Below, piece by piece: positions 46,791 through 59,664 of a stretch of DNA of 64,000 nucleotides (the first letter of the stretch is position 1; every line of letters starts with the position of its first letter). This DNA is from Siphonodentalium dalli (Eukaryota; Mollusca; Scaphopoda; Gadilida; Siphonodentaliidae). The stretch covers positions 93,116,707 to 93,180,706 of the forward strand of contig CP136067.1 in the NCBI GenBank assembly GCA_032622095.1, read 5' to 3'. The position numbers were made by a program, and so were the translations under genes. A model generated the notes under the pieces. It was given only the letters and a program-made list of their open reading frames with translations, was not told the origin of the DNA and searched no databases.

Positions 46791-49700
46791 AGAGTAATCA
46801 CTGTATTCACTGAGCGGTCGTCATCTTTGAACTATAGTATTGAGCTATGACAACAACCCAATATTCATGGTGACAGGTCACCACCAATGGTGCACTATCA
46901 AAACATTGTTCATATTAATTCTATTGTGACCCACAACTTGTGAGTTGTTTTAAATCAAACCACATTTAGACTATCAAAACATTGTGTGACTTATATAGTG
47001 AGAGGGTTTCATGACTCCATCTTTGAAGTTTTAATTTAGAACATGTATCCATGAAACTACTAACATAGAAGGAAAATATGAGGATAATGACCCCATGTGT
47101 ATAACACTATTCAAGTAAGTTAGTAACCAAGTGTTTTACCTGATACTATTAACATATCATAGTCATGTCACATTTCAGATACAAATGCTGATGTGTTAAC
47201 TTGTTATATTGGTCTGTATTTTTGGAATGTAATTGAAAATGTAATTGAAATGTAATTGAAATTACACCCCTTTTCTCAATGTAATTAATTACATTCAATT
47301 ACATGTAATTGAAAAAACCTTCAATTACAAATTACATCCAATTACTTGGGAAAATGTAATTAATTACATTCAATTACAAATTACAATTACCCCAACCCTG
47401 ATCTGTGCCATAGCTAACTACATGCGAAGTAAAATCTCCGTAGTTCCACTTGTAACGATGATACTGGAATTTGCCTTTAAAAATCATGCAATTATCTTGC
47501 AAAAATTAATCATACAGGCACTTGAAGGTAAATTACAGTAGCACTGTTACAAGTGGATCAAGATAAATGTTACTTCTCATGTCTTTCGCTTTAAAAAAGA
47601 TGCATGTTATGTGCATATTTCCGTTCATATTATGGCACCATATGGTTTTCCATGACGAAATGTCCGCAAAAACATACCATGCAAACTTGCCAGCGTATGA
47701 ACGTACCCTAACTTGTAAGCATGTATACCAATAAACGCTGACGTCGACGCCTGGTGGACTCCGGCGCGGCTTGATGGCAATGATAGTGTTATCATTATTG
47801 GAGAATTGAGAATACTGATAATTTTTCAGCGTTCAGTGCAAAGCACATTAGCCGAAAAATGTTGTATTCGCTGTTCGTGATAATGAGTGAGCGATCTATT
47901 ATCGCTTCGTGCATGAACAACGAAAAGAGGTCACGCTATTATAGAGCGTGTGTTGTCATTTCTAGTGGACTCCGGCGCGGCTTGATGGCAATGATAGTGT
48001 TATCATTATTGGAGAATTGAGAATACTATATGTTTATATACTGGGCATGGTTCCGTGAACTCTTTCTGCACTAAATGTATTCTCCCACTCAGTTACAAAA
48101 GTATGCATTGGAACTGTTTATTGTTAATTCGGAGGGGTGTTCGCGTAGTAAAAGCAGACGGCATACATGCGAAAAGATAATAAAGAGCAGAATGATTCAT
48201 ATTCATTGAAGGGAATTGTTCAGATAACAAGTTCAACAAATTGTTGAACTTATTATCTGAACATTTCCTAAGGGAACTACTGATCAATGAGTATCTAGTA
48301 TGGAAAGTGTTAATTGCTATTGATTTGTTAAGCGCCAAATCGCAATGTTGATATGATGTAGTGTTGGACAGATGCACACAATTTGTCATTCCCATCGTTG
48401 GAAAGTAGCTTAGAATAACCATTATTTTGGAAATGAACTTGAACATATAACTGACAGAAATTGTGCATGTGTGACTAGCTACTAAACATATATCACAAAA
48501 CGCTTCGAGTGTAAAGGTAAACATGTATTATAGGAAACCCGTCAAAGCAACACGTAATCTTCAACGTTTATTACAGGCCAGTAGTAATTTATCGCTTTCT
48601 ACTTATAAATATTTATGAATATATTCCCATTTTCTCAATATACTGCAATAATTTAATGATAAGCTGTCAATCCACGGAATACTGCAAAACAATTGGATTA
48701 CACAATCTTGGCCATTTAGGTTATTTCTCGATAACATAAATTTCTTGATTACTTTCTCCGCTACAGAAATTACAACAGCGTCGAGAGACCACGCCTATAT
48801 AAAAATGTACCTGGAAACTGTTTGATATTTCCTACGATTTAACATGAAATTTCGATGCTGCATCATAATTCCGTCGGGTATGACTGTATTGACAATAACC
48901 GTACTATAGTTGCTAATATTCAGTGCACAAGTAACCAGACAAATCAACACGATTGAACATTGCAAAGAAGTGAAACACTGAAATTAAACCAACACGGATT
49001 TGTGTCACCGCGGTCGAATATATCAATCCCACGTGCAAGTTGCAGCTGCCCGATGCCACGCGATGCGTGATCGGTTCCGACTAGCCAATCAAAAACGCTG
49101 AAACGCCGACACGATTTCATCACTCGATAAACACCAGCTTTGAGTGGCAGGTGACTCTTTCAACTGTACGTGTATTTTTCGTCGGAAATAGTCTCAACGT
49201 TATACGCTCGTTATACTTCCAAATTCTCCCTTTTGGTGGTTCCACTGTGAAATGACGCATTAAATTTATTATAAGAAATAACTCTTGTTTCGATTAAGGT
49301 TATGAGTTATAACCGAAAAGTTTTAAGATAAATTTTCTATCTATAACTGCGCTATGCGTATTATATAATTTATCTTCAAACATTTCGGTTATGTCTGCAT
49401 AACCTTAATCGAAACAAGCGTTATTTCTTAAATAATTTCATGGATCAGAAATTAAAGCATATATACAAATCCGAACGATACAAATAGAAGCTATACAGAA
49501 ATCATCAAATTATATACATGTACATATTTAGAAGTATCACAAGTGACTAAACGACATTGTCACAAGACGATCAAACTAAATAAATTTGAACCTTACGATC
49601 GGTTTGGATAAAATAGCATATCTATTGTTAATTAATATTATTCAAGTACTCATGTTCTCGAAAGTAACCACTCCGGCTGTATGTAAAAATAACGTTCCCT

Positions 49701-51085
49701 GAGCCGAAACTTCGTAACACAACTGGCAAATTTCCAGACAAATTGTCATGGAATTCTTAATATAGCTGGCTTAGGCCTCATCTGCTATATTGGAGACCTT
49801 GACTCAGATCTAAGTTCCCAGATGGTGATGTGCAGCCATCGGGCACCTCGATTATGCAATGTGTCTTCTGCCAATTTGGGGATATAGAGATCTGACTAAA
49901 CTAAAACAGAAAAAGAATCTAAAAAAAACTTGCTAATTTGATAATAAAGATACTTTCCCGTTGCAGAGAAGATGAGGCCTTAGTAGAATGAGGTCCCCAT
50001 AGTGTGAATTTAGTGATGGTAGTCCGCTGTGTGACCCTCTGTGTACCTCATTCTGCAAATGCCCGGCACCATCTTTTCAGGCCTGTATCCTAGCACAATC
50101 AATACAGCTTCCACGACGTGCCAGCGTGCATACCCATAGCGCATGGCACACAGAAACAGAGCCATGCGTATCGTCGCGAGGAGAGAGTTCTCCCGCTTAC
50201 ATTCGTATGTCTCATCTACTGTTCTTTCAAACTTCACGCAGCGCCCTCTCCGTCTTCATTGCGATAGATCACTGCCACAATGATGGTACTTTGCGGACCG
50301 ATACATCTATGTTTACGTATCGTTGGAACTATATATTTAGTCACCTATTATGTTACTTTGACCCAAACTGCAAAACTGAGTTCAGTCCCCTCGCTACGCC
50401 AGTGTTTTGCCAGTTACAATTTATTCTGGTTTGATCTAGACCATTTTCAAATGAATATGGACAGTTCAGTTTCTCAGAATAATGTACAATGAATTGTAAG
50501 CTACATAAATCTCAAATAAATAAATGCTACTTTTCTTCACACTACGTGTAGGTGTGGGCAGCGGTAAGTCCTGTGTAGGGGACTGAACTCTGCATGGAGC
50601 TTGATTTTGACCACCAATAGTTTGCAATGATGGTAATTCTTTCGGTATTGATAAGAACAACATGAACTGAGCCTGATATAGACCATTTTAATCCTAAAAC
50701 ATAAGAACTAAGATCATGTCAGAAATCCTTACCAACTGTCTTTGTGGCAGTGCATTGTATCTCAGCTGAGCGATGGGGGATAACTCTGCCTGGAGTTTAC
50801 TGTTCTTTATGTCGTGGCTACATTGCCAGAACATTGATATGTCACGCCATCACAGCAAGCTTCATGACGCATGTTATTTTGAAACAAAATTCGTTCTCGT
50901 CATACCCTGAAAGTGTAACTGAAAAGTTTGTAATGCATGGTACATCTATACTGTATATGATGTCATATACTTTCACCAGAGAACGATGCAAACTCCCCCA
51001 ATCTTGGTTAAAATGAACAATACATAACAACGCCGCTAGATTGAGTTAAATCTATAGTAGTAATTGATTTGTGTCCACGTGTATA

Positions 51086-51313
51086 TTAACCCTTCCATCA
51101 CTGGAACTTCCTGAAATTTTGCGAAAACCCTGTGCCAATGCATTCTCTTATCGGAGACTCGCATATATAAGAAAATACATTGGTCTGATAATATTTACAT
51201 TGATCTTGTAAGCCAGTGCATTCTCTTGTATTTGCGAGGCACCACATGGTATATATATAAGAGAATGCAATGGAAGAGGATCTTTAACGCAGCTCCCGTC
51301 ATGCCAGGGCTAA
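51086..51313. mobile_element. MITE with TTAACCCTT ends, copy 2
   Basis: Duplicate of 42678-42905 within duplication copy 2; ends are TTAACCCTTCCATCACTGGA and CCAGGGCTAA. Confidence 0.6.
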
Positions 51314-51396
51314 AGGGGTACGATACACTATGTCATTTATGGGACCATTTCATTTATACTAAACAGAATATAAGCAACACATGAACGAATCTGAGC

Positions 51397-51549
51397 CATG
51401 GATTAGTGCAACATACACTCATGTGTTCTGTGAACGATGTAAACAACATGGTAATTGTGAATGAATCGAGCCACTCATTTTTACTTTATAATTACTTGGT
51501 TGTTTGCATCGTTCATAGAACACACGAGTGTATTTTTGCACAATCCATG
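51397..51549. mobile_element. Foldback element at the duplication edge
   Basis: CATGGATTAGTGCAACATAC at 51397 is inverted at the other end (GTGCACAATCCATG-like, to 51549), with arms of about 50 bp and a 50-bp loop. It begins exactly where copy 2 homology ends. Confidence 0.8.
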
Positions 51550-51719
51550 TCTCAAATTCATTCATTCGTTCCATATATGATATTGTGTATTAAAGGATAA
51601 GGTCCCATGAATTACGGGATTTAGTGTACATTATCCCTTTAAGCCAGGTGGCAGTTTGAAGCCTGAAATTATGTTTGCTTTTGTTAACCCAGCGTCAGGG
51701 CATCAATGAACAGTCGACA

Positions 51720-52260
51720 CATACGTGTAATACTTTGAGACGGAATTTATTTGCCGTCGAAAGTCTTACCGAAGTCATGTAATTGAGAAACACCAGCCCC
51801 CTATTTTTCTTCTGCGTGGAGTACTAGAGAGCGTTCACATTTAGTTTGTACATATAAAGAGCGCGTTTCTCCTTTCTTTGACAAAATCTGGAACATGACT
51901 TTAAGATTGGGAAATTTGATCAGAGAATGTGAAGCCTGTAGATAGGTTTTTCGTGTATTTATTGACCAATAGTATCACTTCTTCTAAATTACGTTGATGC
52001 AATGTGCGGTTCAAAGAACCCATGTCCGTTTGAGGCACGACCACTAGTGGCCCGTGTGCAGCATCCAGTAGAATATCCGTCATCACAACCATCTGTAACG
52101 ATATTTGATAGACGTGTACATAGTGAGAAGCCTTCCATTTACATTCACTATGAGCTGGGTTTTAGAGTCATAATTCCCTGTCTTATCTTCGTTAGTGTTT
52201 CAACCAAGTCGATCTCAAAGACATATTATGGACTATTTCGGTGAATAAAATCGATAATTT
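51720..52260. repeat. Older diverged copy of the 30.9-31.2 kb sequence
   Basis: Shares ordered blocks with 30905-31150 (AGAGAGCGTT, TAAAGAGCG, TCAGAGNATGTNAAGCC, TTTCGTGTNTTTAT, AAATTACGTTGAT, CATGTCCGTTT) with many differences, so it predates the young duplication. Confidence 0.65.
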
Positions 52261-52753
52261 AGTAACCAAACATTATCACCACTTGAGGAATGTAGCAATC
52301 AAATAATATTATCTAAAATTCAAACAACATCGAATGTACCATTCCAGATAACACAACGGTTGAACTACGCCCAAATGTAAATATTTACTACATTATTCGG
52401 GACGCATTATTGGGCATAAACATTACGTCAACGATTGCACCGATAATAGTCAACGCGTGTAAGGATACGTTCATACGCTGGCAATATTGCACCGCAAACT
52501 GTTAAAATGCCAGCTGCAAAATTGCCAAAACGGATTAATTTCTGCCAGTTGTCAACAAATCAGCGTTAGTAGTGATCATTAACGACAGTGGTTTTTTTCG
52601 TGATTGCTGATAGTAGAGGCTCTTATGTCCATTTTTTGGCTCCCGTGTGCATTTTGTGAAGAAATATAGCCACTATGCTCATGATGTTGCTTGATATCTG
52701 GGGCACCAGAAAACAAATGTTAGACACCTGGGGGTCGCGACTGGGTGGTTTTA

Positions 52754-52775
52754 TGACGTCATCAAGATGGCCGCC
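52754..52775. promoter_or_regulatory. CRE plus YY1-like motif in the left arm
   Basis: TGACGTCA (52754-52761) is followed after two bases by AAGATGGCCGCC, close to the YY1 consensus. The mirrored pair is at 58258-58278 in the right arm. Confidence 0.4.
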
Positions 52776-54984
52776 ATCCAACATTTCAGAGTAGGCACTG
52801 AATCAGTTTGATTAATAGCTAGTAGTGAATTTATGGTAGGAAATATAATATTTCTCTACTGTTGTGATATTATGATAACAGGCTTCACTTTGACAGAAAA
52901 ATTGACCACATTTAACCAAGATGGCCACCAAAATGGCACCCGAAGTTCGGAAAAATAATGAATTTTCACACATGTCTCATAAAACATTAACGGTTGTTTG
53001 AAATCAGTGGCTAATAGCAACTTAATTTTAAATACATTTGAATACCTAACCATTTGAACATGATAATATGTCATACCTTGGGTCTTATTTCTACAAAATG
53101 TCGTCAAAATGTGAATTCATAAATATGCTATGAAATTTTACCAAATATCGATTTTGTAATTCAAGCCAAGTGTTAGCCAGAAAATAGCTGAATTTGATGA
53201 CAAACATTTGCAACAGGTTTAAACATATAGATTGCCATATCATTACAACCAAAAAAGTGCATCTGTATTCAAGATGGCGACCAAAATGGTTGCCAAAATT
53301 GATAAATCACTAAAATTTGTCAAATTTTCTTTGATATCTCTCCTAATGTGCGATTTAGTTAATATATGTGAATATATTTGCTCCGTGTTGGCGTAATAAC
53401 ATGGAGATATGAAACAATATGAATAGTTTGTGAGCAATGGCTGTTTATACTCAAGAATTCGAGAGAATGAAACGACGAAAATGAGATGAAATCATCAAAA
53501 TGGCAACCATGAACAATTTCAGAGTTGGCATTGAGTCTGGGAGGAAAATTTAGATAGTGAAATGATTATGTTTCGCGACCAATAATACCATTGGATCACA
53601 CTTCCTCTTGATGGTGCAATTTGGACCTCAAAATCCAAGATGGCTCCCAAAACGGCGACCGAAATTATAATAATTGATGATTTTTCACACTCGCCTCTTA
53701 AATTATTCACAGCGGTTTGAAATCGGTGGCTACTAGCAACCTTATTTTGAATGAATTATACTATCTAATCATTCGACAACCATGATATGTTAGATTAACA
53801 TATTATTATCCACATGAATCTAAATTCAGGACGGTGACTCAGAAGGTTACCAAAATGGAGAAATCATCCAAATTTGCTAGTTTTCATTGATAACGCTCCT
53901 AATGTGGGTTTCAGTGACTACTGGTAAACACATCTGTTCCCTTGTTGACAAAGTGCCAGGAATGCTGATACAATCTGATACAATATGAATATGTTGCGAA
54001 CAGTAGCTGCTTATATCCGAGATTTCATGAGAATGGAAACAGAAACCATGAAAAGTAGATAAATTCATCTGATGTTGACCTATTTGAAATTATCCAAATC
54101 TGAATATATGCTGATTACATCCATCATTACATGTACATCGGAAATGTCCTGATTTGGGTGACTCGACCTACCTCAACAATAAGGCTGTCGATATTGAGCA
54201 ATACTTTAATTACTTCCCCTTGATATCGCCCCCCCCCCCCCTTATGGGGTTTGGCTTAGAATTTTTCACTTGACTCCTGTATTGCTCATGTAATGCCATC
54301 ATACTAAGTCAATTCTACCGAAATTCAGCTGCTCACGGAAATTAATTGAATGGACATCACACAATGCAGTACCCAAAAACAGTAGCGGCATATAATGCGT
54401 TGACATTACAGACATCTTCCATGTTAACAAGCTTAATAATTAGTGTATACTATGTCCAAATATAAGAATAGGAGCTAATATTTGTGTGATTCGTTCTTAT
54501 TAATATACATGTACGACAACACAGGGTATACTTTTGTGAAACTGAGAAAATTTACAATTGCTCGTCCTTGAATAACATCTAGTTCATATTGTGTGTGCAT
54601 CAGGGGATTATATGACAGTAATTGCTTTGTCGCAGACTACCAAACGAGAGCGTTCAGATGTTCAGATGATCGGCGGATTTCTACCAGACTCTGCTTATTA
54701 CATGCGATATATAGCGACTAGAGATAAATTATGTTCAGGTTCGTACCAAAACAGAAACTGTTGTGGAGCTCTGGACAGCTCATAGGTCAACTCACTGACT
54801 CCAGACCCAAGATTTGCGAATGGCGTGGCTGATTTTGATCGAGCTGGGATGGGAAGATAGCCTCATATATAATGAGTTCAATTGGTATACATGTGTATTT
54901 GAGTTCCACAGAGATAGTTTTCTGGATATTGCATATACTGCAAGTTCGTTCCGTGTATGATCCCCATCTTCCTGTGCAGAACTT

Positions 54985-55254
54985 ATGCACCTAAGTCATA
55001 TTTGTCACATGTGTTATCGAAGTTCTTTCATGCTTGCGTTATGCGGTCTCATCAAAATGTCATACAAGAAACACATTCACACCAAAATTTCTTTAAATGC
55101 CTGCATTTCTGTAATTGTATCGGCTATCGGCAATGTTCCAGATAAAATTGATAATAATTTTCGCACCAATGCACAGTTCGACTTGGCTGTAGAGGCAATT
55201 CAACTCATCGACATGTTGAGGTACATGTATTATTATTGGGTGGAAAGTTTGTAG
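54985..55254 (+). pseudogene. Open fragment inside the long-armed element
   Basis: An 89-codon frame with helical composition (FDLAVEAIQLIDMLRYMYYYW at the end). Frame and position suggest the upstream part of the same decayed gene as 55440-55817, after a frame change. No family recognised, and chance opening is possible. Confidence 0.3.
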
Positions 55255-55439
55255 TATTCTTTCCAGATGTTTTATACAGGAACATTTGATATCCCACTAC
55301 AATGAAATCAGGTCTGCAGAAAACGCAGGTCGTTAAACGTTGTAATCTTATACCTTCCTGAGCAATAGTTGAAGTAAATTTCAGTTATGGACTCTTCAAA
55401 TAGCTAACAATCCACAATATTCTCTCAATTCAAGCATAA

Positions 55440-55960
55440 CATTGTTATCTATTACTTCCAACTTTTGCGCAGTATCTATATTCCAAGCTTGTTATTGGCT
55501 TACTTGTGGATCCGACTATTATGGTTGTACGGTTTGCCAGCAAATTATATAAACTACATTTGTTCGATGGACAATTAAAGGATTTCGTTCGAGATTGCGG
55601 GGTTTCTGTGATTCGAAGACCTTTACTTTCTGTGAACTAACAGTTGATGTATAATGCTAATGAATGTCCCCATGTGGACGTTTTGCAAGAAATCTTAATT
55701 AACGTTCCATTAAATGATCTTGATGACCCGTCACTGTATTCATTACTTCGATGCACCATCATATGGCATGGACCAAAGATGAGCTTCTGGTGTTTCGATG
55801 AGGTATTTCATCACTAAATATCCAGGCACTAGGCATAGGCATTTTGATTTCACGATATTTTTTCGTTGACAACCAGGAAGAAGTTGAGGAGCCGTTATTG
55901 TCACTTGCTGGATTCGACATGGAGAATGACAAACCTTAGGCTATATTTGCCCCATACTGA
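55440..55960 (+). pseudogene. Decayed ORF of unknown protein inside the long-armed element
   Basis: A frame open for 125 codons with one TAA (55638-55640) ends at TAA 55815. Sequence on both sides of the stop looks coding (DPTIMVVRFASKLYKLHLFD; NVPLNDLDDPSLYSLLRCTI; KMSFWCFDEVF). About one base out of frame, the stretch from 55828 to a TAG near 55938 continues as ALGIGILISRYFFVDNQEE and an acidic end. In sequence this AT-rich, such length with one stop is unlikely by chance. It may be the remnant of the element's own transposase or a captured gene. I recognise no family. Confidence 0.45.
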
Positions 55961-56269
55961 TGTTTTGACATATTCTAAAATAAACTGACAACCATTAACT
56001 CGGTTTGTGCACAGTTCTGTTAGACTACATCGAAGTGAATATGCAATGTATCTGCTATGAGGTCAGCGGCCGTATTGACATTTATTTATTATATCTGTAT
56101 TATGGACTCTCCATTCCACAACCGAAGCAAACATTTTATATGGAGTCTCTGATATGCAGTCGGAGAGTTTTGTGGTGAGCTCTGTTAGCTTGCGAGATGA
56201 GTTTGTAATTCAACTGTAGTTGCTGGGGTGAGTTGGTTGTAGTTAGACTATCATCGATGTGACCATCTA

Positions 56270-56999
56270 TTGGACGAAGTAACAAGAGTGGTACATGTGC
56301 TGACTCACGTCTTGAGAAGTGTGACAATGTCTCAACTATTCAAACGAATTTCGGGTGATGAAACACAGATATGCCAAAAACAAGAAACTGAACAATGCAA
56401 TCTCCCCTTATTGTATCTTATTAGACACAACTGTTTTATAATTAGATATGAAATAATGTTTGCACTAACAAGTCATGCCTGTGTATTTCTAAGTTGAGCA
56501 ATTATATTTCCCGGTGGCAGTATGATAGCAATGCAACTTCGACTTCGATGAAGTCAAGGTGTGATATTTTTCCTGAATCTTCTAAATTTTTGTGGCCGGG
56601 CGAAATCAACGTGGTCAACAATTCATCAAGAATAGGCAACGAATAAAGCAGATCTGCCCCAAACGAAATAATATAGCCATAAAGTTGGATTTCTGTCTGT
56701 ATTATGACTGCAGGGATTATTTTGCGTTCGAGTACTCGTTATGCTCTTATAATGATAGTCAGCACATATCCGGTTTGACTTCCTTCCCAGGAAACGGGCA
56801 CGATCGTTTAAATTATATTGGGCAATTTCATGTTAGGTTTCTAAGAGTCCATTCTGATATATTCTCGATTATAAACAAACTATGTTTGGTCAAACACAGT
56901 CACAATATACCTTAACATGATAGTATCTAATTTAGATTGGGCGAATATATCCAACTCCTTTGCTAAATGCCGTTTGAGAATATAAACATTTGTCACATT
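56270..56999 (+). other. Inner part of the long-armed element, no recognised gene
   Basis: Two short open frames (56270-56497; 56592-56915) without family features. The second has a basic start and an FHVRFLRVHSDIF segment. Either may be decayed element coding sequence. Confidence 0.3.
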
Positions 57000-58549
57000 T
57001 TATAACTGTGAGTTTTGGCGGCCAATCTGGCGACCATCTTGGGTCAAATAGATCAATGTCGAGTGTAATTGAATGACACTAACGATATTTAAAACTGTGT
57101 ACACTTTTGTTTATTTTATTATGCCTATTTCTGTCCAATGTTAATCTAGAACCTCGAGAAGCAAGTTTATTTGTGAAATTACATAGCGCATTATTTACTT
57201 TGCATTTTTCGGAATATGGACAACAATTAGACACAAAATACCGCATAATATGTTTTCCAAAGTACTTGGTGTCATGACTGATAAAAACAAAGACAAGTCC
57301 TACTCGCCACAGTTTACAAATAACCGAAAATGATGTAAGGGGCATGCGTAAGAATTCGACACATTTCTATATTTCGGTCGCCATTTTGACAGCTATCTTG
57401 GTTTTTTTTGTATCAATCTTGTTCTTTCAAAAGGAAGCTTGGTTATCATTGCCGTAGAAATATTTTTCATTTTCTGTGTTAAATTTTCTTCCTCACTCAG
57501 TGCCCATTCTGCAATTTTGTGTGGCTGCCATGAAGATGATTTGACTTAATTTTCGTGGTATAATTCTGTTGAATTCTCCGGTATAAGCAGCTATATGGTT
57601 CACCAAATTTTACAAATCATTCTATAAGTCCATGGATGTCCGCGAAAAAGTAGCACATATTCACATATATTTACTTTTCCCCAACACATGAGTGATATCA
57701 ATAAAAATTGGACAGATTTTGGTGATTTCTCCATTTTGGCAGCCATCTTGGCCGCCATCTTAAACGAAAATGCACTGTTTTCAGTGTAACTATATGCCAA
57801 TTTACATATTTAAAACATTTTTACATTATCTTCATCAAATTCAGATATTTTCTGTTCAACTCTTGGCTAGAATCATATAATTGAATTTTGGTTAACTTTC
57901 ATAGCACTTTTTTGAATTCACATTTTAAAGATAGCTGGCAGGAATGAGATCCGAAATATGACATATTATGTTGTAGAAATGGTTGGATATTAGAATTTAT
58001 TCAAATTTAGGTCTTTATTCGTTACAAATTTCAAACATCGGTTAATGATTCAAGAGGAAAGTGTGAAAAATCATCAATTTTCCGAATTTCGGTCGCCATT
58101 TTGGCGGCCATCTTGGTTTATGGTGGCCACTTTTTCTGTCAAATGGAAGTATGGGGTATTAGTTTCACGTCAGTGGTGAGATAATCAAATTTCTTTAATA
58201 AATTTACAAGTAGATATTAATCAAACTGACTCAGTGCATACTGTGAAATTGTGTATGGCGGCCATCTTGATGACGTCATAAATCCACCCCGTCGCGACCC
58301 CAAGGTGTCTAACATTTGTTTTCTGATGCCTGAGATATCAAGCAACGTCATTGGCATAGTCGCTATATTTCTTCACAAAGTGCACACGGGAGTACATAAG
58401 AGCCTCTACTATTGAGTAACAATGCTAGATGTGAAGCAAAGGTGGATAATCTTGCTATTTCCAACAAGGGCAAAAAATTTGACAAAAATACATGGACAAA
58501 ACATATCAGTATCCGTCCGTCAATCCTGGTCTATGTGCATTTCCAGTTA

Positions 58550-59140
58550 ATATTCAAGTCTGACCATTGTTACTGGAGTTACAATTAAAAAAGCCTTTAT
58601 AGTGACAATGCAATATAATTCTATGTGCAACAAGGACCATAACTCTAGTAATAAAGAATGGACGAACCATAGTAAGTGGGTATTCTTTCCCCCTAAACTG
58701 GACTATCAACATACACGTACCAAAGCGCAACAAAATCCGACGATCCATGCCCATGTTACAAGCGGAAATGGATGCACATTTGAGCTTTTGGTGGTCAGGG
58801 GAGAAGCCTAAGACAAAAGAATGTGTGACGTGATTGACCACCTAATGTCAAACTATCATCTAATGTCCGTTATTCCGTACAATGTAGGAGTTAAGTGCCA
58901 GTCTTAAATTGTCAAACCTGTCAAAACAACACATGAAAGACCACGTAAAGACCAAATGTATTCAGAAATATTAAAGTCACACAATTCTGGACGAAACCCG
59001 ATGTATGTTGCTATCATTTACCACATGCTTGGCTATCACCATACCAAAGCACAACTGCAAACGGTGATCCATGCCCGAGTTACAAGCTGAAATGTTCCTA
59101 GAGACTAAATGCACAAATGTGCAAGTCAAGCAAGGATCCT
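58550..59140. repeat. Degenerate 175-bp modules
   Basis: The blocks CATAACTCTAGTAA, GGACTATCAACATAC, TCCGACGATCCATGCCC and AAGTCAAGCAAGGAT match the family at 29441-30115. Confidence 0.6.
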
Positions 59141-59509
59141 ACGTAATTACATCACTATTTACTAAAACATCCATTAAAACACTTTAAACTGAACTATATG
59201 TGTTTCAATGAATGTTTGTCTTGTATTATTAGGAATAATAACTAATGCATGTCTCTCCAAAAAGAGATTTATAGACGTTTTTGGTTAATGCGTGGATTTT
59301 TTTTCCAGATGTAGATGTATAGGTAGCATCTTCAAGCTATTCTTTCCGTCTAGGGTGCATACATGATGTGTGCTCGAAGATCATATTCGTTGAGAGGATT
59401 GCACAGTTCCTTTGCCTAAACAGCCTATTGTGATAGAAGCTCCCGGTGGCAAGTCTCTCTGACTCATAACTGTTATGTTATACCTCTGAATCAATACAGG
59501 GAACATATA
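59141..59509. other. Gene-free stretch
   Basis: No ORF, repeat or RNA gene recognised. Confidence 0.4.
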
Positions 59510-59511
59510 TA

Positions 59512-59664
59512 GAGGATCTACAACGAGTCCCCAGTTTATAGCGGAATTTACAAAACGAGTCCAGTAAATTAGGTCTGGACCGAGCCTTTGGCGAGGTACA
59601 GACCTAATTTACTGGACGAGTTTTGTAAATTCCGCTATAAACTTGGGACGAGTTGTAGATTCTA
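59512..59664. repeat. Near-perfect 150-bp hairpin
   Basis: 65-bp arms (ATCTACAACGAGTC ... TTTATAGCGGAATTTACAAA ... TAAATTAGGTCTG and complement) around a 20-base loop that itself holds CGAGCCTTTGGCGAG. The arms differ at very few positions, so the element is young or gene-converted. Confidence 0.88.

Larger units (their letters stand above)
42987..51396. repeat. Tandem duplication, copy 2 (8.4 kb)
   Basis: Matches copy 1 from 42987 to CTGAGC at 51396. It lacks 33275-35201 of copy 1 (joined at AATT, 45490-45493) and the 1.75-kb TAA-flanked element (empty site at 45511-45513). It has its own 222-bp insertion at 45197-45418. Several small indels distinguish the copies. Confidence 0.93.
52612..58410. 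mobile_element. 5.8-kb element with 1.4-kb inverted arms, unclassified
   Basis: It begins AGTAGAGGCTCTTATGT and ends with the inverted complement ending CCTCTACT. The arms pair over about 52612-54060 and 57000-58410, including ATGACGTCATCAAGATGGCC at 52753 and its complement at 58260-58279. Each arm is itself two diverged direct units of about 720 bp (starts near 52780 and 53503). The middle 3 kb holds decayed ORFs. AG...CT ends recall Polintons, but no Polinton gene is inside. I cannot assign a superfamily. Confidence 0.75.

Noticed and set aside
52612-58410. Second Polinton, suggested by AG...CT ends
   Set aside because: It is far too short, has two-unit arms unlike Polinton terminal repeats, and holds none of the Polinton genes.
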